A model generated the notes under the pieces. That model worked only from the letters and a program-made list of their open reading frames with translations. It was not told the DNA's origin and ran no database searches. From the NCBI GenBank assembly GCA_964367935.1, contig CAYIYZ010000006.1, positions 1-64,000 on the forward strand: DNA of 64,000 nt. The letters run 5' to 3'. Source of the stretch: Scatomorpha sp964367935. GTDB lineage: Bacteria > Bacillota > Clostridia > Oscillospirales > Oscillospiraceae. The translations under genes were made by a program, and so were the position numbers. The stretch's first letter is position 1, and the number at the start of each line of letters is the position of its first letter. Shown here in pieces: positions 42,302 through 51,197 of the stretch.

Positions 42302-43755
42302 ACGCCCATCTTCCTTTTGTCCATTATTTTCGCCACTATCTCTCTCTCATCCATAGGATATTTCTCTTTTCCTATTATCTGATAATCCTCGTGACCCTTG
42401 CCCGCTAATATTATCATATCACCCGACCTGTGATTTTCTATCGCCCATTCTATAGCTGACGGTCTATCGACTATTACCGTATACTCTGTACCCTTTTCCT
42501 CCACACCTGCCAAAATGTGGCTTATTATTACATTCGGATCCTCCGTTCTCGGATTATCCGAGGTCACAATCACAAAATCCGCATGCTCGGCTGCCGCTCT
42601 GCCCATCATCGGACGTTTCTTATTGTCCCTGTCACCGCCACACCCAAACAGCACCACCACTCGACCCTTCGCAACCTTGCGCATGGACTTTAACACATTC
42701 TCTATAGCGTCCGGTGTATGTGCATAGTCTATGAGTATGGTATAGTCGCCGTCCGTCGGTACTGACTCTACTCTGCCCTTAACGCCCTTTGCACAAGCGA
42801 GTGCTTCCGCTGCCTTTTCAGTATCTATGCCGAGCGCATCGCCGCAAGCTATGGTGCACATAGAGTTATACGCCGAAAACACTCCGGGTATTCCCAAACT
42901 CACGGCCACACTCTTTCCCGAGACATTTAGCCTATAGCTTACACTGTCATCATAAATTATTAGATCATCAGCGTAAAACGCAGCCGCCTTATTCTCTAAG
43001 CTCAGTCCCCTCACGCCCGTAGGTGAGGCATCTATCATTACTCCCGACCACTCATCGTCCATATTTACCACTGACGCCTTAGAGCTCTTAAATAACATCG
43101 CCTTAGCATCTGCATACTCAGCCATATCCACATGAAAATCTAAGTGATCTTGCGTCAAGTTCGTAAACACGCCCACGTCAAATTCTATGCCGTGCACTCT
43201 CTTTAAGCTCAACGAATGTGAGGAAACCTCCATCACCACATGCGTACAGCCTGAATCTGCCATAGTCCTAAACAGTTCATGCAGTTCATAAGACTCAGGC
43301 GTCGTATACTCCGACTGTGTAAACTCATCGCCTATTATATTGCCGTTCGTGCCTATCAGTCCCACCTTAGCATCTAAGCAATACTCGAGCATATGCTTAA
43401 TGAGATATGACGACGTCGTCTTACCATTTGTGCCCGTTATACCTATCATGCACATCTCCAGCGAGGGGCTTGAAAAGAAATTTGCCGAACACAGCGCCAA
43501 AGCCTCACGACTGTCCTCTACAAGTATATACGCCACGTCCTCTGTCGGCACTGTTTCACACACAACGCATACAGCCCCTTTATCCACAGCTGATTTTATA
43601 TACTTATGGCCGTCTGTCTCATAGCCTCGTATCGCCACAAACAGACCACCCTCTTCTACCTTGCGAGAATCGTAATACAGTCCGCTTATCTCAGCTTTTA
43701 AATCAGCTGCACACTCTAAAATTTTCACCTTGTCTATTAACTTTCCTAATTCCAT
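42298..43755 (-). CDS. murE: UDP-MurNAc-tripeptide synthetase MurE, meso-DAP type
   Basis: A 485-residue Mur ligase that adds the third stem-peptide residue. It has the N-terminal domain (RKVEEGGLFVAIRG), ATP loop GTNGKTT (108-114), central domain with the carbamylated-Lys region YADAKAMLF, and C-terminal domain with DNPR at 400-403, the meso-diaminopimelate recognition motif (Lys-type enzymes have other residues). Cells should therefore have a DAP-type wall. AGGGAG precedes the ATG. It is directly upstream of and overlapping mraY and 11 bases after the PBP gene. Confidence 0.96.
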   Translation of the reverse strand: MELGKLIDKVKILECAADLKAEISGLYYDSRKVEEGGLFVAIRGYETDGHKYIKSAVDKGAVCVVCETVPTEDVAYILVEDSREALALCSANFFSSPSLEMCMIGITGTNGKTTSSYLIKHMLEYCLDAKVGLIGTNGNIIGDEFTQSEYTTPESYELHELFRTMADSGCTHVVMEVSSHSLSLKRVHGIEFDVGVFTNLTQDHLDFHVDMAEYADAKAMLFKSSKASVVNMDDEWSGVMIDASPTGVRGLSLENKAAAFYADDLIIYDDSVSYRLNVSGKSVAVSLGIPGVFSAYNSMCTIACGDALGIDTEKAAEALACAKGVKGRVESVPTDGDYTILIDYAHTPDAIENVLKSMRKVAKGRVVVLFGCGGDRDNKKRPMMGRAAAEHADFVIVTSDNPRTEDPNVIISHILAGVEEKGTEYTVIVDRPSAIEWAIENHRSGDMIILAGKGHEDYQIIGKEKYPMDEREIVAKIMDKRKMGV

Positions 43756-43766
43756 ATCTACTCCCT

Positions 43767-46100
43767 TTAGTATATCCCAAGCATATCCGTGCTCATCGTC
43801 TCCAAGCGTACCTCTACAATCGTTCCATGCTCCACATAGGTGCCTGCCTCTAAATTCTGACTCAGCACCCTCTGCGACTCAGCGTCCGTCACCACACTGT
43901 CCGTACTCACATATATGCCGTAATACGACAGCCTGTCACGAGCTTCGGCATAAGTCAAACCACTCACATCCAACAATATCTCCCTATCATCCGACATATG
44001 CGACTCGGCATATATTATCATCTCACTGCCCGAAGCCACAAGCACACCAGCCATAGGTAACTGCTCCGTTATGCTATCGCCGGTGCCTATTAGCCTATAC
44101 CTCAAACCCGCTGCCTCTATAGCCTCCGACGCTTCCACTACACTCATGCCACTTACATCCGGTACACGCTTATCCATGTTCGCAAGCTCTTCTTCGAGGT
44201 ACTGCGGTTCATAGCCCAAATAAGGCAGTACATCAGCCATTATATCGCCCACCACAGGTGCCGCCATCTGTCCTCCGGATATGTATATGCCCGTCTCCGT
44301 GCTCGGATTATCCAAAAGCACCAGGACCGCTATCTCAGGATCATCGGCCGGCGCTACGCCAACAAATGACACTATGTATTGCTTTTCTCCCGTAACAAGC
44401 TCATGTGTCACCTTCTCAGATGTACCCGTCTTACCGCCTATCCTATAGCCCGGCACATAAGCATTTCTGCCCGTGCCCTCCTCCGGATCGCCTACTACCG
44501 CTTCCAGTATAGTGCGTACCTCCGCACTCGTCTCTTCGCTTATTACCGTCCGCACTAGTTCCGGCTCCGTACTCTCTATTATTGTGCCGTCTGCCGCTCG
44601 TATCTCCTGCACTAAATACGGCTCCATCAAATTGCCACCGTTCACACAAGCTGATATCGCCGTAATAAGCTGCAGGGGCGTTATCGTAAATGTCTGCCCG
44701 AAAGACGCCGCCGCAAGTTGTGACTGGTCGTTGGGATTTGTAAACGTATTTTCACTCCACCATATGCTGCCACTTTCTCCGGCCATATCAATGCCCGTCT
44801 TTGCACTGAGGCTCATGTCCTTATCTTCAGTGCGCTCTAAGAAGCCGAAACTCTCAGCGTACTCGTAAAAGGTCTCGGCACCCACCGCACGACCTATATT
44901 TACAAACGCTACATTGCAAGAGTGTTGCACCGCCTCTGTCAAATCCTGCGTACCGTGCCCCTGCGTCCTCCAACACTTAACCGGCTCTGTCCTGCCCACC
45001 ACGTCCACCGTGCCGTTGCAGGTATAACTGCTCTCAGCACCAATAACGCCCTCATTGAGACCCATAGCTAAGGTCACTATCTTAAACGTCGACCCCGGCT
45101 CATACGTATCCGACAAGGCTTTATTGCGCCATTGCAACTGCTGTGCCTCCGATATTAGCTGTGCCTTCTCGTCATCCGTCTGCGCAAGTTCATCTATATA
45201 CTGCTCAACCTCATAGCTCAAACCCTGATAATTATTTAGGTCAAAATTCCCCAATGACACCATAGACAGTATACCACCTGTGTCAACATCCATGACTATA
45301 GCCGCCGCTCCGTTTTGTACATCATAGTCGCTTACCGCCTGTGTCAGATGCTTCTCCACATAAAATTGTATGCTCGAATCTATGGTCAAGGTCACGTCAC
45401 TACCGTCAATCGCATCTATATACGATTCAAAGTTTGTAAACAACATCTCTGTACCTGCCGCTGTCGTCGAGCGTAGTGCACTGCCCGATATTCCGGCAAG
45501 TTCATTCTCATACTGCGCTTCCACTCCGCCCAATCCATAATTATCCGTACCCACAAAACCTATAACATGTGACGCCAAGCTTCCGTATGGATAATAGCGC
45601 TTTGAATCAGCCTCAAGCTTTACTCCGTTCAGACCGTACTCTGCCTTAAATTCACGCACAAGCTGTGCCGTCTCCGGCTCTACCTTGCGTGCAACCGTTT
45701 TATACCACGAGTTGTTATCATAGGTCATCTCCAACACTGCCTCATAGTCCACGCCCAATATATCTGACAGCCCCCGTGCTATTAGCTCCGCATCTTCGTC
45801 ATACATTTCTATCTCCCGCGGACTTATATATACATTGTCAACACTCGCACTCATGGCAAGTATCTTACCGTTCATATCATAAATTGTGCCCCTATTAGCG
45901 GACACTGTAGTCTCACGTAACTGCTGCTCTACCGCTGCGCTCTCGTAAAACTCATAGTCTCTTATCTGTAGTTCATATAGCCTATAGCCAAGCACTGCAA
46001 ATGCAAGTATGCCGCACACAGCCATCAAAAACCGTACACGCCCCATCATTATCTTGCTCGGGCCACCATCTTGCGGCCGCTCTCTTCTCCTTTTAGACAT
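43767..46100 (-). CDS. Class B penicillin-binding protein with two PASTA domains (FtsI/SpoVD-like)
   Basis: A 777-residue transpeptidase: membrane helix (about 21-40), PBP dimerisation domain (about 55-225; ANRGTIYDMNGKILAMS), transpeptidase domain with SxxK S337-K340 (YEPGSTFKIV), SxN (QHSCNVAFV) and KTG (IGGKTGTSEK), then two PASTA repeats (about 640-700 and 705-770; VPDVSGMSVVEASEAIEAAG and LDVSGLTYAEARDRL). PASTA-carrying class B PBPs in this position are SpoVD (spore cortex) or Pbp2B/FtsI (septum) in Firmicutes. As this is the only copy in the cluster, it may serve septation. It is the partner of the FtsW/SpoVE gene downstream. Confidence 0.94.
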   Translation of the reverse strand: MSKRRRERPQDGGPSKIMMGRVRFLMAVCGILAFAVLGYRLYELQIRDYEFYESAAVEQQLRETTVSANRGTIYDMNGKILAMSASVDNVYISPREIEMYDEDAELIARGLSDILGVDYEAVLEMTYDNNSWYKTVARKVEPETAQLVREFKAEYGLNGVKLEADSKRYYPYGSLASHVIGFVGTDNYGLGGVEAQYENELAGISGSALRSTTAAGTEMLFTNFESYIDAIDGSDVTLTIDSSIQFYVEKHLTQAVSDYDVQNGAAAIVMDVDTGGILSMVSLGNFDLNNYQGLSYEVEQYIDELAQTDDEKAQLISEAQQLQWRNKALSDTYEPGSTFKIVTLAMGLNEGVIGAESSYTCNGTVDVVGRTEPVKCWRTQGHGTQDLTEAVQHSCNVAFVNIGRAVGAETFYEYAESFGFLERTEDKDMSLSAKTGIDMAGESGSIWWSENTFTNPNDQSQLAAASFGQTFTITPLQLITAISACVNGGNLMEPYLVQEIRAADGTIIESTEPELVRTVISEETSAEVRTILEAVVGDPEEGTGRNAYVPGYRIGGKTGTSEKVTHELVTGEKQYIVSFVGVAPADDPEIAVLVLLDNPSTETGIYISGGQMAAPVVGDIMADVLPYLGYEPQYLEEELANMDKRVPDVSGMSVVEASEAIEAAGLRYRLIGTGDSITEQLPMAGVLVASGSEMIIYAESHMSDDREILLDVSGLTYAEARDRLSYYGIYVSTDSVVTDAESQRVLSQNLEAGTYVEHGTIVEVRLETMSTDMLGIY

Positions 46101-46147
46101 GGCACTCTCCTGACTCGTTTTTCCGGGCTTGTTACATTATAACTCAG

Positions 46148-46588
46148 CTACTCACCAAAGTATTCCACAAAGCTGGCAAACATAGCGAATATCCCATCAC
46201 CCTCCACATCCTCAGGCTCCACTACCTCCGAGCTGTCCCTTGCTCCGCTCTCAATATATAATACCTGACTCTCAGCCGGTTCAGACATGCCAAGCTCCTC
46301 ACGGGCATAGCGCTCTACCTCCACAAGATTAAGACTGTACTCATACTCGATGAGTAAGCGCCGCTCTTCTTCTTGTAACTGCACCATTCGCTCTTGCATC
46401 ACGGCCACTCTATCCGAAGTCTCGCTCAGTTCCGAACGCACAAGTAAGGACAACACCACAAGTGTCGCCGCTATAAGTACCCCAACTACGGTGACAAAAG
46501 ACAGGCCTCGGCGTGGAGCATTATCCACCTCGTCATGCTCCCTTAGTTCTTCCTCATCCCATATGTCATTGTAGCTCGACTCAGGCAT
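46148..46588 (-). CDS. Septum formation initiator, FtsL/DivIC-like
   Basis: A 146-residue bitopic protein: acidic cytoplasmic start (YNDIWDEEELREHDEVDN), one membrane helix (about 31-50, FVTVVGVLIAATLVVLSLLV), a coiled coil (about 55-90, RVAVMQERMVQLQEEERRL) and a short tail. This is the FtsL-type layout and position (between rsmH and the PBP gene). The start is ATG 46588, with AGGAAGAGG just upstream; the longer frame runs into rsmH. FtsL, FtsQ and DivIC form a complex that activates septal wall synthesis. Confidence 0.85.
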   Translation of the reverse strand: MPESSYNDIWDEEELREHDEVDNAPRRGLSFVTVVGVLIAATLVVLSLLVRSELSETSDRVAVMQERMVQLQEEERRLLIEYEYSLNLVEVERYAREELGMSEPAESQVLYIESGARDSSEVVEPEDVEGDGIFAMFASFVEYFGE

Positions 46589-46601
46589 GTACCTCTTCCT
46601 C

Positions 46602-47537
46602 TCAAATCCGCTCCGCCACTCGTAGCTTTGCACTGCGTGAGCGTGGATTTTCCGATAACTCCGCTTCGCTCGCTACCAATGGTCGTCGCCCAATGCTCTT
46701 TAAACTGCTCTTGAAGCCACACACGCACACAGGCACTTCTCTCGGACAACTGCATCCGTCCTCTCGTGACCTTATCGCCCTCTTTACTATTCTATCTTCC
46801 AAAGAATGAAAGCTGATTACCGCTAAACGTCCGCCCACATTCAAACTGTCCGGCACTGTCTCCATCATATCTTCAACCGCAGACAATTCGTCATTAACCG
46901 CTATACGTATCCCCTGAAACGTGCGCTTCGCCGGATGCTGCTTCTCCCTCAATGCCGCTGCCGGCATAGCAGACCTTATTACATCCACTAACTCTGCCGT
47001 GCTGTTTATCGCTGCCTGCTCACGCCTTCTCTCTATAGCCGTTGCTATCCTCTGTGCATAGCGCTCCTCACCGTAGTCTCTAATTATCCGCAAAAGCTCA
47101 CTCTTTGGCCATGTATTAACCACCTGCCATGCATCTAAGCTATCGCTCTTGTCCATGCGCATGTCCAAAGACGCATCCGCCATATACGAAAAACCGCGTT
47201 CAGCCTCATCTAACTGCGGTGACGACACACCTAAGTCAAAAAGCATCCCGTCCACCTTAGCATAGCCTAAGCCTTTTAGTATCTCTGCTGTATCTCTGAA
47301 GTTGCCATGCACTACCACATGCCTGTCCGCATATGCAGACAAACGTACTCTCGCCCGCTCTATCGCAATTTCATCCCTATCCACGGATATGAGCGTTCCG
47401 CCTTGCGTCAAACGCTCCAATATCGCTTCCGAATGTCCGCCCATTCCCAAAGTACCATCTACGTACACACCGTCGGGACGTATTTTCAGCCCCTCCATGC
47501 ACTCATTTAACATCACAGGATAATGTAGCTTGTCCAA
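46602..47537 (-). CDS. rsmH: 16S rRNA (cytosine-1402-N4)-methyltransferase RsmH
   Basis: A 311-residue methyltransferase acting on C1402 of 16S rRNA. It opens with DKLHYPVMLNE, has GTLGMGGHSEAIL (SAM motif), the FDLGVSSPQLDEAERGFSY signature and RTFQGIRIAVN near the C-terminus. The start is set at TTG 47537, which has GGGGG eight bases upstream and gives the normal family length. The frame stays open to ATG 47576, but that codon lies between the promoter -10 (47579-47584) and the expected transcription start. It is the first gene of the dcw cluster; mraZ, usually next to it, is absent. Confidence 0.9.
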   Translation of the reverse strand: MDKLHYPVMLNECMEGLKIRPDGVYVDGTLGMGGHSEAILERLTQGGTLISVDRDEIAIERARVRLSAYADRHVVVHGNFRDTAEILKGLGYAKVDGMLFDLGVSSPQLDEAERGFSYMADASLDMRMDKSDSLDAWQVVNTWPKSELLRIIRDYGEERYAQRIATAIERRREQAAINSTAELVDVIRSAMPAAALREKQHPAKRTFQGIRIAVNDELSAVEDMMETVPDSLNVGGRLAVISFHSLEDRIVKRAIRSREDGCSCPREVPVCVCGFKSSLKSIGRRPLVASEAELSENPRSRSAKLRVAERI

Positions 47538-47578
47538 TTTTATGTCCCCCACATTTTTCTCTCTTTGCATACACATTA

Positions 47579-47607
47579 AGTATATGAAATTTTACCATAA
47601 ATTGCAA
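47579..47607 (-). promoter_or_regulatory. SigA-type promoter of the rsmH-led dcw operon
   Basis: Minus strand TTGCAA (47602-47607) and TATACT (47579-47584), 17-base spacer. Transcription should begin near 47572, leaving a leader of about 35 bases before TTG 47537. It sits beside the repeat module at 47663-47760. Confidence 0.65.
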
Positions 47608-47662
47608 GCGATTTTTGGCAGTTAGTGTAGGCTGTATCGCCCGAAATCTCGGCACCCTCGTA

Positions 47663-47760
47663 GGGGCGAACCTATGTGTTCGCCCGAAACCATTTTTCTG
47701 TGGAAAAACAGTTTTTTGTTTTTAGTGTTTTTTAGTTGGGGCTCTGCCCCAAGCTCCGTT
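47663..47760. repeat. Multi-hairpin intergenic repeat module, copy B
   Basis: Contains GGGCGAAC/GTTCGCCC (about 47664-47685), then GAAACCATTTTTCTG, a variant of the AAAAAC/GTTTTTT hairpin (47686-47718), and TTGGGGC/GCCCCAA (47736-47752). The last 75 bases match 1692-1762 in order and orientation, with scattered changes. The minus-strand 102-codon frame across it is part of the repeat, not a gene: its C-terminal half reads like the frame in copy A (GLGAKPQLKN against LGAEPQLKN). It fills the gap between the terminator at 47784 and the rsmH promoter. Confidence 0.65.
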
Positions 47761-47783
47761 TGTATTTTGAGTGCGTCGCAAAC

Positions 47784-47810
47784 AAAAAAATGCCCGAAAT
47801 TATCGGGCAC
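47784..47810 (-). terminator. Terminator of the uvrC-rsmD-coaD operon
   Basis: Minus strand TGCCCGA/TCGGGCA (47791-47797 with 47803-47809) followed by a 7-T run, 16 bases past the stop of the coiled-coil protein gene. Confidence 0.85.
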
Positions 47811-47826
47811 TTTTTCACAGCTTATA

Positions 47827-48354
47827 CTACTCGTAATTTTCTTCATATTCAGCATCGCCAGATGGCTGCTCGGACTCATCCACAGATATAAAGCTACCTG
47901 CCGCCGTCCTAAAACTGCTACGAGCCGCACTTACCTCAGCCAAGGCCTTCGTCATCGAATTCTCACTATGCCTTAGCACCTCGTCTATATATTCGTTAGC
48001 CACACGCCTTAGCTCCGTCGACTTGCTCTCTGCCGCTGTCATTATTTCCAAAGCTCTCTCACGCGCAACCCTAACAATCTCCTGCTCTTCGACCATCGTC
48101 TGTGCACTTTCCTCCGCATGCCTACGCATAGACTCAGCCTCGCGCTTCGCATTGCCTATGAACTCATCTCGTGCAGCTACCAAACGACGAGCCTCAGAGA
48201 CCTCCGTAGGTATGCGCCCCTTTAACTGCTCCAAAACGCCCAAGGCCTTTTCACGCTCAATTAAGCAACGGTCATTACCCAGGGGTACACCCCACGCCTC
48301 CGAAACCATAGCATAGAGCATGTCAATCAGTTCCATTATGTCCATATTATCCAC
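47827..48354 (-). CDS. Coiled-coil ATPase-like protein next to coaD
   Basis: A 175-residue, mostly helical protein with a long charged coiled coil (about 50-140; ARRLVAARDEFIGNAKREAESMRRHAEES). It resembles the 'ATPase' or F0 subunit b-like proteins that sit beside coaD in Clostridia and is somewhat DivIVA-like, but no catalytic motif exists. Start GTG 48354 has GGAGGA seven bases upstream; the C-terminus is acidic (SGDAEYEENYE). It is cotranscribed with coaD, 2 bases away. Function unknown. Confidence 0.78.
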   Translation of the reverse strand: MDNMDIMELIDMLYAMVSEAWGVPLGNDRCLIEREKALGVLEQLKGRIPTEVSEARRLVAARDEFIGNAKREAESMRRHAEESAQTMVEEQEIVRVARERALEIMTAAESKSTELRRVANEYIDEVLRHSENSMTKALAEVSAARSSFRTAAGSFISVDESEQPSGDAEYEENYE

Positions 48355-48356
48355 GT

Positions 48357-48848
48357 CTATTCCTCCTCACCCTTCGCTCTTTTTGCTAACTCCTCCAGGA
48401 TCTCATAGGGAACAAACTCCTCTAACTTTGCGCCATGCGCCGCAAGCTCCCTTACCATGGACGAGCTCATAAATGTATATTTGACATCCGAGGTCAAAAA
48501 CATTGTATCAAGTGCGGGATTTATGCTCTTATTAATCTGTGCCATTTGAAACTCATTCTCAAAGTCCGTATTCGCTCGCAAACCCTTTACTACCACCGGT
48601 GACTCATACCGCTTCGTATACTCAGCCAACAGTCCGTTGTAGCTCTCAACACGCACATTCTCGAAACGGCTAACGCACTTCTTTATTAGTGTCACCCGCT
48701 CCTCATGTGTAAACATAGGACTCTGCTTTGACATATTCACCATGACCAACACCACAACTTCATCAAAGATGTTCGACGTGCGCCGTATTATATTCAAATG
48801 ACCCAAGGTTATAGGATCAAAACTGCCCGGACATATTGCTATCTTCAT
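48357..48848 (-). CDS. coaD: Pantetheine-phosphate adenylyltransferase CoaD
   Basis: A 163-residue enzyme of coenzyme A synthesis that adenylylates 4'-phosphopantetheine. It has the nucleotidyltransferase motif PGSFDPITLGHLNII (about 7-21, with T/HxGH), VVKGLRANTDFENEFQMAQ and FMSSSMVRELA (ISSS/T-type C-terminal motif). Length is standard. Its ATG overlaps the rsmD stop codon by one base. Confidence 0.97.
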   Translation of the reverse strand: MKIAICPGSFDPITLGHLNIIRRTSNIFDEVVVLVMVNMSKQSPMFTHEERVTLIKKCVSRFENVRVESYNGLLAEYTKRYESPVVVKGLRANTDFENEFQMAQINKSINPALDTMFLTSDVKYTFMSSSMVRELAAHGAKLEEFVPYEILEELAKRAKGEEE

Positions 48849-49387
48849 TATATCGCTCGCTTTCCGTACACCCTTACCGCTACCTTGCCGTAGCTCCTGT
48901 CGCTCACTAAATAATACGGTTCCTCTACAATCGGCGCCGCTACTTCCCGTGAACTCTCACAAATTATTATACCACCTTCATTCAATATGTCAATCTTTCG
49001 TATTTTCTGTAGACATTTCTCCATCAGCCCGCTACCATACGGCGGATCGATAAACACTAAATCAAAGCGCCCGCCTCGCTCTATATACGATGTGGCATCC
49101 GAAAGCATCACTTGCGCTTCAAACCCACAGTGCTCCAAATTCTCCCTAACTAACTTCACAGCATCACGACTCTCGTCTACAAACACCACCTCAGAGGCGC
49201 CCCTACTCAGTGCCTCTATACCCATTTGGCCCGTGCCGGCAAACAAGTCAAGCACTCGCCTGCCTTCTATATCGTACTGCACTATATTAAACACGGCTTC
49301 CTTTACCATGTCCGTTGTAGGCCTTATATCCGCTCCCTTCGGTGCTTTTAAGCGTCTGCCTCTTGCGCTACCCGTTATTACTCTCAT
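48848..49387 (-). CDS. rsmD: 16S rRNA (guanine-966-N2)-methyltransferase RsmD
   Basis: A 179-residue methyltransferase. It starts MRVITGSARGRRLKAPKG, the standard family N-terminus, with RPTTDMVKEAVFNIV, SAM motif VLDLFAGTGQMGIEALSRGA and the catalytic DPPY (LVFIDPPYGSG). The start chosen is ATG 49387, inside the end of uvrC (20-base overlap); the upstream extension to 49435 is uvrC in another frame. The rsmD-coaD pair is conserved in Firmicutes. Confidence 0.95.
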   Translation of the reverse strand: MRVITGSARGRRLKAPKGADIRPTTDMVKEAVFNIVQYDIEGRRVLDLFAGTGQMGIEALSRGASEVVFVDESRDAVKLVRENLEHCGFEAQVMLSDATSYIERGGRFDLVFIDPPYGSGLMEKCLQKIRKIDILNEGGIIICESSREVAAPIVEEPYYLVSDRSYGKVAVRVYGKRAI

Positions 49388-51197
49388 CTCTTGTTCCGCC
49401 TTTCCTATAACTGTCATACACCGCCTGTGCCACATTCTGCGGCAACACTTCTCTTAACTCCTCAATGCTCGCCGCCTTTATTGCTTTAACCGTCTTAAAG
49501 TGTACAAGTAAGTCGTTTCTGCGCTTCTCTCCTACGCCCGATACATCCTGTAAGCCACTCTTCAACTTCTCTGTGCGTAAACTACGCTGATACTCTATAG
49601 CGAACCTATGCGTTTCCTCCTGTATGCCGGCTACATAGGCAAACACCGCAGGCTTTGACTCCAAGCCTATTAATGCACCCTGAGAATTAACAAGCTCCCT
49701 CGTTCTATGACGCTTATCCTTTACCATGCCGTAGGTTGGTATCTCCAGCTCCAATTCACTGAGTGCGCGCTCTGCCGCCTTTACCTGGCCTGCTCCACCA
49801 TCTATCAGTAGCAAGTTCGGCGCATTCTCAAAGCCCTGCGAACCATCTTTCAAGCGTGCGTACCGCCTATACACCGCTTCGTACATAGACGCATAGTCGT
49901 CCGCTCCCTCTACTGTCTTTATCTTAAACTTCTTATACGCATTCTTCAACGGCTTGCCACGCACATGTACAGTCATAGCCGCAACGACACCCTCCATGCC
50001 CAAGTTAGACACGTCAAACGCTTCTATTCGCTCCGGCATCTCTTCCATACCCAACATGTCCCTCAGCCACTCTAAAGTTTTGAGGCTCTTTTGCGTAGCA
50101 TTCGCGGCACGTTCACTCTCCTCACGTGCATTCATGAGCGCCGCTTCAACTAAACGTAGCTTATCACCTCTCTGCGGTACCTCTATATGCACCTTGTAGC
50201 CCGCCGATTCCGTTAAATACTCTGACAATTGCTCTGCATCCTCGGGCATGGTCTGCAGTAAAATATACTTAGGCCATGTGCCCCTATTTCCGTAATACTG
50301 TCGTAAGAGCCCGGACAAAACCTCTGCATCTTCTTCAAAGGGCTCCTCCGTCAACTCCTTGTCCACAGCTGCCAAGTCTCCGTTCACATAGTGCAACACC
50401 GAAAAACAACTGCGTGCACCACGATAAAAGCCAACTGCATCAGTATCCGCATACACAGCAGAGATAACCCTCTGTTTCTGCGCTAAGGACTCCACCGCCC
50501 TCAACCTATCCCTAAGCTCCGCTGCTATCTCGAAACGTAACTCCTCCGACGCCAACATCATTTGTTCCGTAAGCTCCGATTTAAGTTCCTCCGCCTTGCC
50601 CGAGAGTATCATCTGCGCCCTCATCGTCGCCGATATATATTCTTCCCTGTCAAGTTCACCTGTACACCAACCGGCACAACTGCCCATATGCTTATTGAGA
50701 CAAGGCCTACCCTTGCCCAAGTCTCTCGGAAATTTCCTGCTACACCTCGGCAACAACAAAGCCTTATTCACCGTATCTATTATATTCTTACTCACACCAC
50801 GGCTACCAAAGGGTCCAAAGTAACGTGCGCCGTCCTTCGCACTCTTATTTGCCAGTTTAAACGTCGGGTACTCACTCTTTACATCCAACATTATATATGG
50901 ATAACCCTTGTCGTCCTTTAACAGTATATTATACTGCGGCCTATGCCGCTTTATCAAAGAGCTCTCCAACACAAGCGCCTCAAACTCCGAGGACGCTACT
51001 ATTACATCAAAGTCATGAACCTTGCGCACCATCAAACTTACCTTAGGGTGATGTTCACCGTGAAAGTAACTCGACACCCTGTTTTTCAAGGCCTTCGCCT
51101 TACCGACATATATTACCGCGCCATCCGCTTGTTTCATCAAATATACACCAGGTAATAAAGGTAGTCGTGATGCCTTTTCCCTCAGTTTATCGAGCAA
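49368..51197 (-). CDS. uvrC: Excinuclease ABC subunit UvrC
   Basis: A 609-residue nucleotide-excision-repair nuclease. The GIY-YIG 3' nuclease (PGVYLMKQADGAVIYVGKAKALKNRV, about 17-42), the UVR helix for UvrB contact (about 200-235), the RNase H-like 5' nuclease (IEAFDVSNLGMEGVVAAMTV and LLIDGGAGQV) and the tandem helix-hairpin-helix (SGLQDVSGVGEKRRNDLLVHF) are all present. The start is TTG (51197) with GAGGGCAGGG just before it, overlapping the end of the EamA transporter gene by 11 bases. Confidence 0.96.
   Translation of the reverse strand: MLDKLREKASRLPLLPGVYLMKQADGAVIYVGKAKALKNRVSSYFHGEHHPKVSLMVRKVHDFDVIVASSEFEALVLESSLIKRHRPQYNILLKDDKGYPYIMLDVKSEYPTFKLANKSAKDGARYFGPFGSRGVSKNIIDTVNKALLLPRCSRKFPRDLGKGRPCLNKHMGSCAGWCTGELDREEYISATMRAQMILSGKAEELKSELTEQMMLASEELRFEIAAELRDRLRAVESLAQKQRVISAVYADTDAVGFYRGARSCFSVLHYVNGDLAAVDKELTEEPFEEDAEVLSGLLRQYYGNRGTWPKYILLQTMPEDAEQLSEYLTESAGYKVHIEVPQRGDKLRLVEAALMNAREESERAANATQKSLKTLEWLRDMLGMEEMPERIEAFDVSNLGMEGVVAAMTVHVRGKPLKNAYKKFKIKTVEGADDYASMYEAVYRRYARLKDGSQGFENAPNLLLIDGGAGQVKAAERALSELELEIPTYGMVKDKRHRTRELVNSQGALIGLESKPAVFAYVAGIQEETHRFAIEYQRSLRTEKLKSGLQDVSGVGEKRRNDLLVHFKTVKAIKAASIEELREVLPQNVAQAVYDSYRKGGTRDESNNG

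Noticed and set aside
47622..47930. 102-codon minus-strand frame before rsmH
   Set aside because: Overlaps the coiled-coil gene end, a terminator and the repeat; no start signals.
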